Shown piece by piece: positions 9,034 through 16,604 of a stretch of DNA of 64,000 bases. The DNA is from Glutamicibacter uratoxydans (GTDB lineage Bacteria > Actinomycetota > Actinomycetes > Actinomycetales > Micrococcaceae). Each line of letters opens with the position of its first letter. Within the stretch, counting starts at the first letter, position 1. The position numbers were made by a program, and so were the translations under genes. A model generated the notes under the pieces. It was not told where the DNA came from and made no database searches. It was given only the letters and a program-made list of their open reading frames with translations. Location of the stretch: NCBI RefSeq assembly GCF_006539925.1, contig NZ_BJNY01000007.1:124001-188000 (forward strand). The letters run 5' to 3'.

Positions 9034-10649
9034 TGCCCTGGCTGAATGCGGCCGGCAACCTGCTGCTGGTGGCGGCCGCCATCGCGGTGCTCTACCGCCC
9101 GCTGGGCGACTACATGGCCTGGGTGTACACCGCGAGCGGCCACCTGCGCACCGAACGCTGGATCTACCGGCTGATCAGCGCCAAGCCAGAACAGCAGCAC
9201 TCCTGGCGCGGCTATCTGGGCGCTGTCTTCTCCTTCAGCCTGGCCGGCTTCATCCTGCTCTACGCGGTGCTGGCCTTCGACGGCATGGGCCCTGATCTGG
9301 CGTTCAACACGGCCGTGTCATTCGTCGCGAATACGAACTGGCAGTCCTATGTGCCGGAGCAGTCGATCAGCTACGTTGCCCAGATGGCAGGGCTGAGCGT
9401 GCAGAACTTCGTCTCCGCCGCGGTGAGCATGTGCGTGGCAGTGGCCCTGATCCGCGCCATCGCCGCACACCGGGCGGCGGCGCTGGGCAACTTCTGGGTG
9501 GATCTGGTGCGCACGAACCTGCGCATCCTGCTGCCGCTGTCAATTGTTTTTGCGGTGCTGCTGCTGGCCTGCGGGGTGGTGCAGAACTTCACCGAGTCCA
9601 CCGCGCTGCTGCCCGGCGGGCCGGTCGCATCGCAGGAGTCCATCAAAATGCTGGGCACCAACGGCGGCGGTTTCTACAACGCCAACTCGGCGCACCCCTT
9701 TGAAAACCCGACGCCGATCAGCAACCTCATGCAGGTGCTGATGCTGCTGCTGATCCCCTTCACCTTGCTGCGCACCTTCGGCACCATGGTGAGCGACCAG
9801 CGGGCAGGCTATGCGCTGCTGCTGACCATGTCGGTGCTGTTCCTGCTGGTCTACCTTCCGCTGACCTATTTCGAGCTGCACGGGTCCGGGACCGCGCCGC
9901 AGCTGGCGGGGGCTGCCATGGAGGGCAAGGAGCAGCGCTTCGGCATCATCGGCTCCACCCTGTTTGCCACCGCCACCACCGGGACCACCGGCGGCGCCGT
10001 GAATTCCATGCACGGCTCCTATACGGCGCTGGGCGGGCTGATGCTCATGGTGGACATGGTGCTGGGCGAGGTGGCTCCCGGCGGGGCTGGCTCGGGGCTG
10101 TATGCGGTGCTGGTGCTGGTGGTCATCGCCGTGTTCGTCACCGCCCTGCTGCTGGGGCGCACCCCGGTGTACCTGGGCAAGCAGCTGGGCACCCGGGAGC
10201 TGAAGCTGGTGAGCATCGCCATCCTCATCATGCCGGTGCTCTCCCTGGGCGGCATGGCGCTGGCTTCCGCGCTGCCCTATACCCGGGCGGAGATCATCGC
10301 AGGCATGGGCAATCCGGGATCCCACGGATTTTCCGAGGTGCTCTACGCGTTCATCTCCGCGGCGATCAACAACGGCTCGGCCTTCGCCGGGTTCAGCGCC
10401 AACACCCCGGGGCTCAATACCCTGCTGGGCCTGATCATCCTGGCCGGCCGCTTTGCGCCGATCAGCATCGTGCTGGCCTTGGCCGGCGCCCTGGCAACCG
10501 CGGAGCGCGCCAGCTCGCGCTCGGCGGAGCTGCCGCTGCACCGCCCGCAGTTCGTGGGCTTCCTGGTCAGCCTGATCATGTTCATCGCCGTGCCGACCTT
10601 CATTCCGCTGTTCCTGGTGGGGCCGCTGGCCGAGGGGCTGATGCCGTGA
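9033..10649 (+). CDS. kdpA: KdpA, potassium-binding channel-like subunit of the K+-ATPase
   Basis: A 538-residue membrane protein that binds and conducts K+. The four pore loops are recognisable: NTNWQSY in the first, TNGGGFYNANSAHPFENPTP around residue 210 in the second, TTGTTGGAVNSMH in the third and NNGSAFAGFSANTP in the fourth. The start at MPWLNAAG was chosen because it overlaps the kdpF stop; an open extension further left lies over kdpF in another frame. It overlaps kdpB by 4 bp. The GC content is distinctly higher than in the flanking operons. Confidence 0.97.
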   Translation: MPWLNAAGNLLLVAAAIAVLYRPLGDYMAWVYTASGHLRTERWIYRLISAKPEQQHSWRGYLGAVFSFSLAGFILLYAVLAFDGMGPDLAFNTAVSFVANTNWQSYVPEQSISYVAQMAGLSVQNFVSAAVSMCVAVALIRAIAAHRAAALGNFWVDLVRTNLRILLPLSIVFAVLLLACGVVQNFTESTALLPGGPVASQESIKMLGTNGGGFYNANSAHPFENPTPISNLMQVLMLLLIPFTLLRTFGTMVSDQRAGYALLLTMSVLFLLVYLPLTYFELHGSGTAPQLAGAAMEGKEQRFGIIGSTLFATATTGTTGGAVNSMHGSYTALGGLMLMVDMVLGEVAPGGAGSGLYAVLVLVVIAVFVTALLLGRTPVYLGKQLGTRELKLVSIAILIMPVLSLGGMALASALPYTRAEIIAGMGNPGSHGFSEVLYAFISAAINNGSAFAGFSANTPGLNTLLGLIILAGRFAPISIVLALAGALATAERASSRSAELPLHRPQFVGFLVSLIMFIAVPTFIPLFLVGPLAEGLMP

Positions 10650-12757
10650 ACCTGCGCTCCGCCGCATCGGTGTGCCTGGACGCACTGGTGAAATTCGACC
10701 CCCGCTACCTCTGGCACAACCCGGTGCTGCTGCTGACCGAGGCCGGCGCGGTGCTGTGCACCTTCATCGCCGTATCCGAAGCCCTGGTCCACGGGCCCAG
10801 CACCTCCGGAGGCACCACCCTGCCCGCCGGCTTCACCTGGCTGCTGTGCTTCGGGCTGTGGGCCACGCTGTTCGTCGCAACCCTGGCCGAATCCATCGCC
10901 GAGGGCCACGGGCGGCGCCAAAGCAGCCACCTGCACACCGCGGACGAGGACGTGCCGGCCACCTTGGTGCTGGACTACGACCAGCTCAAGGACGCGGCGG
11001 CGCGCACCGCACGCACCGAGCAGACCACCGCGGGCGAGCTGAAGCCCGGGGACGTGGTCCTGGTGGAGGCGGGCATGCAGATCCCCGCCGACGGTGAGGT
11101 CATCTGGGGCCGGGCCAGCGTGGACGAGTCCGAGCTGACCGGAGGGGTCGGCGAGGCGATCCGCCAGGCAGGCACCGACCGCACCGCCGTCACCGGCGGC
11201 ACCACGGTCTCCAGCGACCGGCTGGTGGTCAAGATCCAGGTGGGCCGCCAGGACAGCGTGCTCTCCCAGACCCTGAAGCTGGCCCGCGGCGCCCAGCGCC
11301 AGAAGTCCCCCATCGAAATGGCGCTGAACACGCTGCTGGCCTCCTTCTGCCTGGCCTTCATGCTGCTGGCCCTGAGCCTGAACCTCGCGGTCTCCGAGGT
11401 GGCGGCCCCGATCTCCATCCCGGTGCTGATCGCCGTGGTGGTGTGCCTGATCCCCACCGAGATCGCGGCGCTGATGAGCGTGACGGGCATCGCCAGCATG
11501 TACAAGCTGCTGCAGCGCGGCGTGCTGGTGGCCTCCGCCAAGGCGCTGGAAACCGCCGGCGGCATCACCACCGTGATCCTTGACAAGACCGGCACCATCA
11601 CCCGCGGCAACCGCACCGCCGTGGAATTCATCGTGCTGGGCGGCACCGCGCCCGACACCCTGCTGTCTGCCGCGGCGCTGGCCAGCGCCCAGGATCCCAC
11701 CCCGGAGGGGCGCAGCATCATCGAGCTGGCGAACCAGCTGGCCGACGGCACCCCCAGCGAAGGGCAGATCCGGCAGTGGGACCAGGAAGGCGGCACCCCG
11801 GTAGCCTTCAGCGCCTCCACCCGCATGTCCGGGCACGACCTGGCCGACGGCACGAAGATCCGCAAGGGCTCGCAGTCGGCGATCCTCGCCTGGCTCAAGG
11901 CCCAAGGCACCGCCCCGCGGCGCGAAATCGTCGCCCAAATGCGCGCCGAGGCGCTGGGGATCGCCCGCAACGGCGGCACCCCGCTGGTGGTGGCGGTCAA
12001 GGAGCCCGGCGCCCCGGGCCGCGCGCTGGGGCTGGTGGACCTGCGCGATGTCATCAAGGAGGGCGTCTCCGAGCGCATCACCCGCTTCCGCGAACTAGGC
12101 GTGCGCACCCTGATGGTCACCGGCGACGACCGGGTGGCCGCCGCAACCATCGCCGCCGCGGCGCAGATCGACGAGGTGGTGGGAGACGCGACCCCGCAGG
12201 ACAAGCTGGCGCTGATCGGCCAGGAGCAGGCGGCGGGGCACTTCGTGGCGATGAGCGGGGACGGCATCAACGACGCCCCGGCGCTGGCGCAGGCGGACAT
12301 CGGCGTGGCGATGAACTCCGCCGCGGCGGCCGCGAAGCAGGCGGCGAATATGGTGATCCTGGATGACAACCCCACCCACCTGGTGGACATTGTGGAGATC
12401 GGGCGCCGGCAGATGGCCACCCGCGGGGCGCTGATCACCTTCAACTTCGCCAATGACGTCATCCGCTATTTCACCCTCTTCCCTGCCCTGTTCGTCGGGG
12501 CGTTCCCGGGCCTTGCGGTGCTGAACATCCTGCAGCTGCATTCTCCTGCCTCCGCGATCATCTCCACGGTGATGTTCTCCGTGGTGGTCATGGGCATCCT
12601 GCTGCCGCTGGCGATTTGGGGCGTCCCCTACAAGGCGGCGAACCTGCAGTCAGCCCTGAGCCGCAACCTGCTGTACTGCGGGGTGCCGGGGCTGCTGGTT
12701 CCAGCCATCGGCATCAAGATCATCGACCTGTTCATCAGCATGATTCCGGGGTTCTAG
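10646..12757 (+). CDS. kdpB: KdpB, catalytic P-type ATPase subunit
   Basis: A 703-residue P1A-type ATPase that energises K+ uptake. The phosphorylated aspartate is Asp313 in DKTGT. Other conserved parts are the membrane motif IPTEIAALMSVTGIASMYK, the actuator-domain region SELTGGVGEAIRQAG (the glutamate of the usual TGES motif is replaced by a Gly-Gly-Val stretch, SELTGGVGE), MVTGDD and MSGDGINDAPALAQADIGVAMNS. GTG start overlapping the kdpA stop. KdpB proteins usually read SAITGESAPV at the actuator site, so the change here deserves a check. Confidence 0.96.
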   Translation: MNLRSAASVCLDALVKFDPRYLWHNPVLLLTEAGAVLCTFIAVSEALVHGPSTSGGTTLPAGFTWLLCFGLWATLFVATLAESIAEGHGRRQSSHLHTADEDVPATLVLDYDQLKDAAARTARTEQTTAGELKPGDVVLVEAGMQIPADGEVIWGRASVDESELTGGVGEAIRQAGTDRTAVTGGTTVSSDRLVVKIQVGRQDSVLSQTLKLARGAQRQKSPIEMALNTLLASFCLAFMLLALSLNLAVSEVAAPISIPVLIAVVVCLIPTEIAALMSVTGIASMYKLLQRGVLVASAKALETAGGITTVILDKTGTITRGNRTAVEFIVLGGTAPDTLLSAAALASAQDPTPEGRSIIELANQLADGTPSEGQIRQWDQEGGTPVAFSASTRMSGHDLADGTKIRKGSQSAILAWLKAQGTAPRREIVAQMRAEALGIARNGGTPLVVAVKEPGAPGRALGLVDLRDVIKEGVSERITRFRELGVRTLMVTGDDRVAAATIAAAAQIDEVVGDATPQDKLALIGQEQAAGHFVAMSGDGINDAPALAQADIGVAMNSAAAAAKQAANMVILDDNPTHLVDIVEIGRRQMATRGALITFNFANDVIRYFTLFPALFVGAFPGLAVLNILQLHSPASAIISTVMFSVVVMGILLPLAIWGVPYKAANLQSALSRNLLYCGVPGLLVPAIGIKIIDLFISMIPGF

Positions 12758-12758
12758 G

Positions 12759-13364
12759 ATGCGCCAAAAACTTGTCTCCGCACTCAGCTCGCTGGGCACC
12801 GCCGCCCGGCTGATGCTGGTCTTCACCCTGTTGCTCGGGGTGCTCTACCCGCTGTCCATCACCGCCGCCGGCCAATGGCTCTTCCCTGCCCAGGCCAATG
12901 GCTCGTTGCTGCGCAACGGCCAGGGCCAGGTGCTCGGCTCGGCGCTGATCGCCAAAAGCTACACCGATCCCGCCGGTGATGCGCTGCCGCAGTATTTCCA
13001 GCCGCGGCCTTCTGCAAACGACTATGACGCACTGGCATCCGGTGGCTCGAACCTGGGGCCTGAAAACCCCGAGCTGGTCAAGCAGATTCTGCTGCGCAAG
13101 ACCCAGCTGGCCAAGTTCAACCAGGTGCCCGAGGACCAGATCCCGCCCGACGCGCTCACCGCCTCAGGCTCCGGGCTGGATCCGGAGATCAGCCCGGCCA
13201 ACGCCCAGATGCAAAGCTCCCGGGTGGCCCGGGCCCGCGGGCTGTCTGCGCAGCAGGTGCAGCAGCTGGTGCGCGAACACACCACCGGGCCGACCCTTGG
13301 GTTTGTGGGCCAGGAACGGGTGAATGTGGTGGAGCTGAATGCCGCCCTGGATGAGCTGGGCTGA
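12759..13364 (+). CDS. kdpC: KdpC, periplasmic-facing subunit of the K+-ATPase
   Basis: A 201-residue protein with one N-terminal membrane segment (LMLVFTLLLGVLYPLSITA) and the conserved GSALIAKSYTDP, YFQPRPSANDYDALASGGSNLGPENP and ASGSGLDPEISPANAQMQ motifs of KdpC. It starts one base after the kdpB stop. No kdpD or kdpE sensor/regulator genes follow, so control must come from elsewhere. Its last codon and the DNA after it contain a short direct repeat (see findings). Confidence 0.97.
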   Translation: MRQKLVSALSSLGTAARLMLVFTLLLGVLYPLSITAAGQWLFPAQANGSLLRNGQGQVLGSALIAKSYTDPAGDALPQYFQPRPSANDYDALASGGSNLGPENPELVKQILLRKTQLAKFNQVPEDQIPPDALTASGSGLDPEISPANAQMQSSRVARARGLSAQQVQQLVREHTTGPTLGFVGQERVNVVELNAALDELG

Positions 13365-13409
13365 CGAAATCAGGCTGACGAAGAGAGCTGACAGCCAAAA
13401 CACAGATAT

Positions 13410-13421
13410 TTGGTATACCAT
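13410..13421 (+). promoter_or_regulatory. GntR-type operator candidate TTGGTATACCAT
   Basis: TTGGTATACCAT, a near-perfect palindrome in the 94-bp gap between kdpC and the amidohydrolase gene. It matches the repeated TTGGTATACCAA-like motif found around the gntR/ABC operon at 18.9-26.1 kb in 11 of 12 positions. Confidence 0.6.
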
Positions 13422-13458
13422 TATTGGCAAGTGTTCCCTGCGCCCAGGAAAGGCAGCC

Positions 13459-14508
13459 ATGTCCCAGCCATTGATCGTCCCCGGATTCGTCAACGCCCAC
13501 GTCCACCCGGACAAGACCTCCTTTGGCAGCACCTGGCTGCACCGCAAGCCGGCGCACAGCCTCAAGGACCTGATCTCCAACGACCTTGAAACCCAGCTGG
13601 CCTACGCCGACAGCGTCGAAACCCGCATGGGCGCCCTGGTTCAAGATGCCATCGCCTCCGGCGTCACCGCCATGCGCGCCCACGTGGACTTCGGGCCGCA
13701 GATCGGCTTGAAGAACATCCACGGCGCGGCCGCGGTGGCGGAAAAATACAAAGAGATGATCGACATCCAGATCGTCGCCTTCCCGCAGTTCGGCCTGCTG
13801 AGCAACCCCGGCGCGGTGGACCTGCTGGAGGCGGCGCTGGGCGAGGGTGCGCAGCTGGTCGGCGGCATCGACCCCGAGGGGCTGGAACAGGATCTGCACG
13901 GACACCTGGACGTGGTGTTTGGGCTGGCCGAAAAGTACGGCCGCCGCGCGGATATCCACGTGCATGACACCGGCGAGGTGGGCTACCGCGAAATCCAGGA
14001 GATCGCCCGCCGCACCCAGGCGCTGGGCATGAACGGCCAGGTCACCATCGGCCACGCCTTCGCCCTGGCCGACGCCCCGAGCGCCGAGCTGGAACGCACC
14101 TTGGATGCGGTGGCCGAGGCCGGCATCTGGATCGCCACCTGCGCCCTGGGCTCGGACCCGGTGCCTGACCTTGACCTGCTGGCCAAGCACGGGGTCAACG
14201 TGGACCTGGGCACCGACGGCGTGCGCGATGCCTGGTCGCCCTTCGGCACCGCCTCTATGATGGACCGCGCCCACCTGCTGGCCTACCGCACCAACGCCAT
14301 CACCGATGAGCAGCTCGAACGCTGCCTCGACATCGCCACCATCGAGGGAGCGAAGATGATGGGCATCGACCGCGTGCTGAACCCAGTGCAGGGCGACGGC
14401 GCCTACTTCGAGGCCGAGCACCGCGCCCAGCTGGTGGTGGACCGTCCGGCCGCCTACCAGGTGGTGCGGGGCGGTGTGCAGATCGCCGCGAACGGTCGCC
14501 TAAGCTAG
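13459..14508 (+). CDS. CodA-like amidohydrolase lacking the usual N-terminal segment
   Basis: Metal-dependent hydrolase of the cytosine-deaminase/AtzC branch of the amidohydrolase superfamily, 349 residues. Expected metal and catalytic residues are visible: His14-x-His16 in NAHVHPD, His167/His169 in DIHVHD, His199 in IGHAF and Asp253 in GTDGVRDAWSPFG. It is a paralogue of the 407-residue enzyme at 17672-18895 (both have HLDVVFGLAEKY). The protein begins only about eight residues before the first strand of the barrel, so the N-terminal half of the composite sandwich domain (about 45 residues) is missing; the sequence upstream does not encode it. The start follows AGGAAAGGCAGCC. Substrate unknown; cyclic amides, pyrimidines or aminotriazine-like compounds are typical. 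Confidence 0.82.
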   Translation: MSQPLIVPGFVNAHVHPDKTSFGSTWLHRKPAHSLKDLISNDLETQLAYADSVETRMGALVQDAIASGVTAMRAHVDFGPQIGLKNIHGAAAVAEKYKEMIDIQIVAFPQFGLLSNPGAVDLLEAALGEGAQLVGGIDPEGLEQDLHGHLDVVFGLAEKYGRRADIHVHDTGEVGYREIQEIARRTQALGMNGQVTIGHAFALADAPSAELERTLDAVAEAGIWIATCALGSDPVPDLDLLAKHGVNVDLGTDGVRDAWSPFGTASMMDRAHLLAYRTNAITDEQLERCLDIATIEGAKMMGIDRVLNPVQGDGAYFEAEHRAQLVVDRPAAYQVVRGGVQIAANGRLS

Positions 14509-14512
14509 GTCC

Positions 14513-14878
14513 ATGTCGACTTCCCTGTACTACACTGCCACCCGCGCGGCGGCGCTGACCGATCTCGAACACCACCAGCTGATGAGCGTCGCCAGGGCGT
14601 ACAACGACGAGTTCGAATTCGACTACGAGACGCTGTATTTCTATCCGACCCAGCGCGCGGACGAGGTGCTCAACGGCTCCACGAAGATCTCCATGGAGCC
14701 GGCGGAAATGGCGCCTTCGCTGCTGCACTGGCTTGCGGCGCTGACGCAGCTGCGCCACACGCTGCCCGATGCCCATTGGGAGGTCTCGTTGGACGAGGTC
14801 GACGTGGACTGGGACGAAGAACGCGGCTACAGCCTGCCGGGCCTAGAAGACATGGCGGCGATGCTCGAAGAGTTCTAG
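14513..14878 (+). CDS. Hypothetical protein, acidic, 121 residues
   Basis: I do not recognise this protein. It begins MSTSLYYTATRAAALTDLEHH, has no signal peptide or membrane segment, and is rich in Asp/Glu towards the C-terminus (SLDEVDVDWDEERGY). It starts 4 bp after the amidohydrolase stop, suggesting co-transcription. It ends with a 4-bp tail-to-tail overlap with trpS. High-GC codon use and a sensible composition support a real gene. Confidence 0.65.
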   Translation: MSTSLYYTATRAAALTDLEHHQLMSVARAYNDEFEFDYETLYFYPTQRADEVLNGSTKISMEPAEMAPSLLHWLAALTQLRHTLPDAHWEVSLDEVDVDWDEERGYSLPGLEDMAAMLEEF

Positions 14879-15915
14879 TACACCGTGCCCATCGTCGCAC
14901 GCACCTGCTCCAAGGTGGCTTCAGCTTGCTCGTTGGCCGTGAGCGCGCCGCGGGCCAGAACCTCGGAGGCGAGGCCGGGCTGGGCGGCCAACTGCGCCCG
15001 CCGGGCGCGGTGTCCTGCCAGAAAATCATTGACAGCATCAGTGGCAAGCTTCTTCAGCGCACCGCTGCCGGCATCGCCCAGCTGCTCTGCCAAGGTCTGC
15101 TCGTCGCTGCCCAGGCACAGCGCCGCGGTGGTCAGCAGGGCGGAAACGCCGGGCCGATTCTCCGGGGCGAAGCTGATCCGGCGGTCGGAATCGGTCTGCG
15201 CGCCGCGGATGAGCTTGGCCGTCTGGTCGGCGCTCATGCCCAGGGCAATGGCGTTGGAATAGCTCTTGGACATCTTCCTGCCGTCGAGGCCCGGAATCTG
15301 CGGCGACTGCGTGATCAACGCCTGCGGCTCCTCGAAGACTTGCCCATAGCGTTCATTGAAGCGCCGCGCGATGAGCCGCGTCATTTCCACGTGCGGCAGG
15401 TTGTCTTTGCCGACGGGAACCACATTGCCCCTGCAGAACAGGATGTCTGCCGCCTGGTGCACCGGGTAGGTCAGCAGCAAGCCTGACAGCGCCCTTCCGC
15501 TGGCTTCAAGCTCGGATTTGACCGTTGGGTTGCGGTGCAGCTCCGCCTCGGAGACCAGCGAAAGGAAGGGCAACATCAACTGGTTCAGCGCCGGCACCAT
15601 GGAGTGGGCAAAGATCGTCGTGCTCTGCGGGTCGAGCCCGGCGGCCAGGTAGTCGAGCACTGCCGAATGCACGTGGTCACGCACCTGGCCCATGGCATCA
15701 CGGTCGGTGATCACCTGATAGTCGGCAATCACGATGAAAGTCTCCACGCCCGCCTGCTGCAGCTTCACCCGCTCGATGATGCTGCCGAAGAAGTGCCCCA
15801 AATGCAGGGCGCCGGTCGGGCGCTCTCCGGTGAGCACGCGGTAGTTGTGCGGAGCCGAGGCAATTGCGTCGGCCAGCTGCGTCGAGCGCTGTTGGGTGGA
15901 AAGAAAAGCCTGCAT
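14875..15915 (-). CDS. trpS: Tryptophanyl-tRNA synthetase (auxiliary type)
   Basis: Class I aminoacyl-tRNA synthetase that charges tRNA-Trp, 346 residues. The HIGH motif is HLGH at residues 38-41 and the KMSKS loop at 214-218. The segment RPTGALHLGHFFGSI followed by IADYQVITD resembles the second, inducible TrpRS type known from Streptomyces (TrpRS1) and Deinococcus (TrpRS II) rather than the GNYxGAL form of the usual housekeeping enzyme; this is from memory. It sits behind a tryptophan-rich leader peptide (16033-16068), which fits control by tryptophan starvation. The ribosome site is weak (CGGGAATTTAC). Confidence 0.93.
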   Translation of the reverse strand: MQAFLSTQQRSTQLADAIASAPHNYRVLTGERPTGALHLGHFFGSIIERVKLQQAGVETFIVIADYQVITDRDAMGQVRDHVHSAVLDYLAAGLDPQSTTIFAHSMVPALNQLMLPFLSLVSEAELHRNPTVKSELEASGRALSGLLLTYPVHQAADILFCRGNVVPVGKDNLPHVEMTRLIARRFNERYGQVFEEPQALITQSPQIPGLDGRKMSKSYSNAIALGMSADQTAKLIRGAQTDSDRRISFAPENRPGVSALLTTAALCLGSDEQTLAEQLGDAGSGALKKLATDAVNDFLAGHRARRAQLAAQPGLASEVLARGALTANEQAEATLEQVRATMGTVY

Positions 15916-15987
15916 GTAAATTCCCGTTGAATATGTGGAGCGCCACGGCTCGCCACAAGGGAAAAGGCAGATGAAAATCTCAAGAAC

Positions 15988-16011
15988 CCACGAGCCGAAA
16001 ACAGCTCGTGG
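15988..16011 (-). terminator. Attenuator hairpin in the trpS leader
   Basis: On the minus strand CCACGAGC and GCTCGTGG form an 8-bp perfect stem around an 8-base loop (TGTTTTCG), between the leader peptide and trpS. The upstream segments CCGGGTTC and the GAACCC of the leader start region can pair with each other or with the GGGTTC that follows the hairpin, giving the alternative folds expected of attenuation. The T-run after the hairpin is short. Confidence 0.55.
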
Positions 16012-16032
16012 ACATGAAAGAACCCGGCTGCG

Positions 16033-16068
16033 CTACTGCAGCCACCACCAGTTCTGGATTGGGTTCAT
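16033..16068 (-). CDS. Tryptophan leader peptide of trpS (trpL-like)
   Basis: An 11-codon frame on the minus strand reads MNPIQNWWWLQ and then TAG: three consecutive Trp codons. It lies 117 bp before trpS and is followed by a hairpin. In ribosome-mediated attenuation, scarcity of charged tRNA-Trp stalls the ribosome at such codons and favours read-through into the synthetase gene; this is established for trp leaders and for the auxiliary trpS of Streptomyces coelicolor. There is no ribosome-binding site: the ATG lies six bases after a good -10 box, so it is probably translated from a leaderless transcript. Confidence 0.88.
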   Translation of the reverse strand: MNPIQNWWWLQ

Positions 16069-16074
16069 GGCAAG

Positions 16075-16104
16075 ATCATATTCCTGGATGCGGCAGATCC
16101 TCAA
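16075..16104 (-). promoter_or_regulatory. Promoter of trpS leader
   Basis: Minus strand TTGAGG (16104-16099) and TATGAT (16080-16075) with an 18-base spacer, a good match to the housekeeping promoter consensus. The predicted transcript start coincides with the leader-peptide ATG at 16068. Confidence 0.7.
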
Positions 16105-16119
16105 ACCGCTTCCGTTCGG

Positions 16120-16404
16120 CTAATCCTCCACAGCACGAATGCTGTACTGGCGCTCAATGCCTGCCGTGGCACTCCCCCACACACTGGATTGCACCCTGCT
16201 CTGGTGCGCGTCGAAGGCTTCCTGCCCGCTGAAAAGCTCGCTGACTTCCCATATCAAAGGATCAGATGTCGGGCGGACGAAGAATTCAATGCACCCCTCT
16301 TCGGCCCGAGACAGTTCGGTGTGAAGGGCCAGATGCTCGGCCACGGCATCCGTCTGACTGCTCGTGGAACATATCAAGCGGCCGCTGAGCTCAATCTTCG
16401 TCAC
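16120..16404 (-). CDS. Antibiotic-biosynthesis-monooxygenase (ABM) domain protein
   Basis: A 94-residue protein with the single ferredoxin-like ABM/YgiN fold pattern: MTKIELSGRLICSTS, LALHTELSRAEEGCIEFFV, WEVSELFSGQEAFDAHQSR. Family members are quinol or aromatic monooxygenases or stress proteins that act as dimers. It lies just upstream of the trpS promoter in the same direction, with only 16 bp between its stop and the -35 box, so partial read-through into trpS is possible. Confidence 0.8.
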   Translation of the reverse strand: MTKIELSGRLICSTSSQTDAVAEHLALHTELSRAEEGCIEFFVRPTSDPLIWEVSELFSGQEAFDAHQSRVQSSVWGSATAGIERQYSIRAVED

Positions 16405-16454
16405 TTCGGGTCATGTCCTTACGCGTTGCATCTCCACTTGTGCTCCACTTTATC

Positions 16455-16488
16455 CACTATTCGTATAGTGAAAGGCACTTCGAAGTGC
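16455..16488. promoter_or_regulatory. Two adjacent palindromes upstream of toxin-like gene
   Basis: CACTAT-TCGT-ATAGTG (16455-16470) and the perfect 14-bp GCACTTCGAAGTGC (16475-16488) lie side by side in the region between the divergent ABM gene and the toxin-like gene. Two dyads 4 bp apart are typical of operator pairs. No regulator can be assigned. Confidence 0.5.
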
Positions 16489-16604
16489 GAAGTAGATCCG
16501 GTGCTCTGTTGGGGCCACTTTACGGGCGCCGCGTTAAGTTCGCCTATCCACAGTACGACGTAGTCCACGCTAAACGATCTGACTTTCACCTAGGATCTGA
16601 TTGT

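Noticed and set aside
9540-12462. Long open frames opposite kdpA and kdpB
   Set aside because: They run antisense to clear kdp genes and have Gln/His/Arg/Gly-rich or low-complexity products, as expected opposite GC-rich codons.
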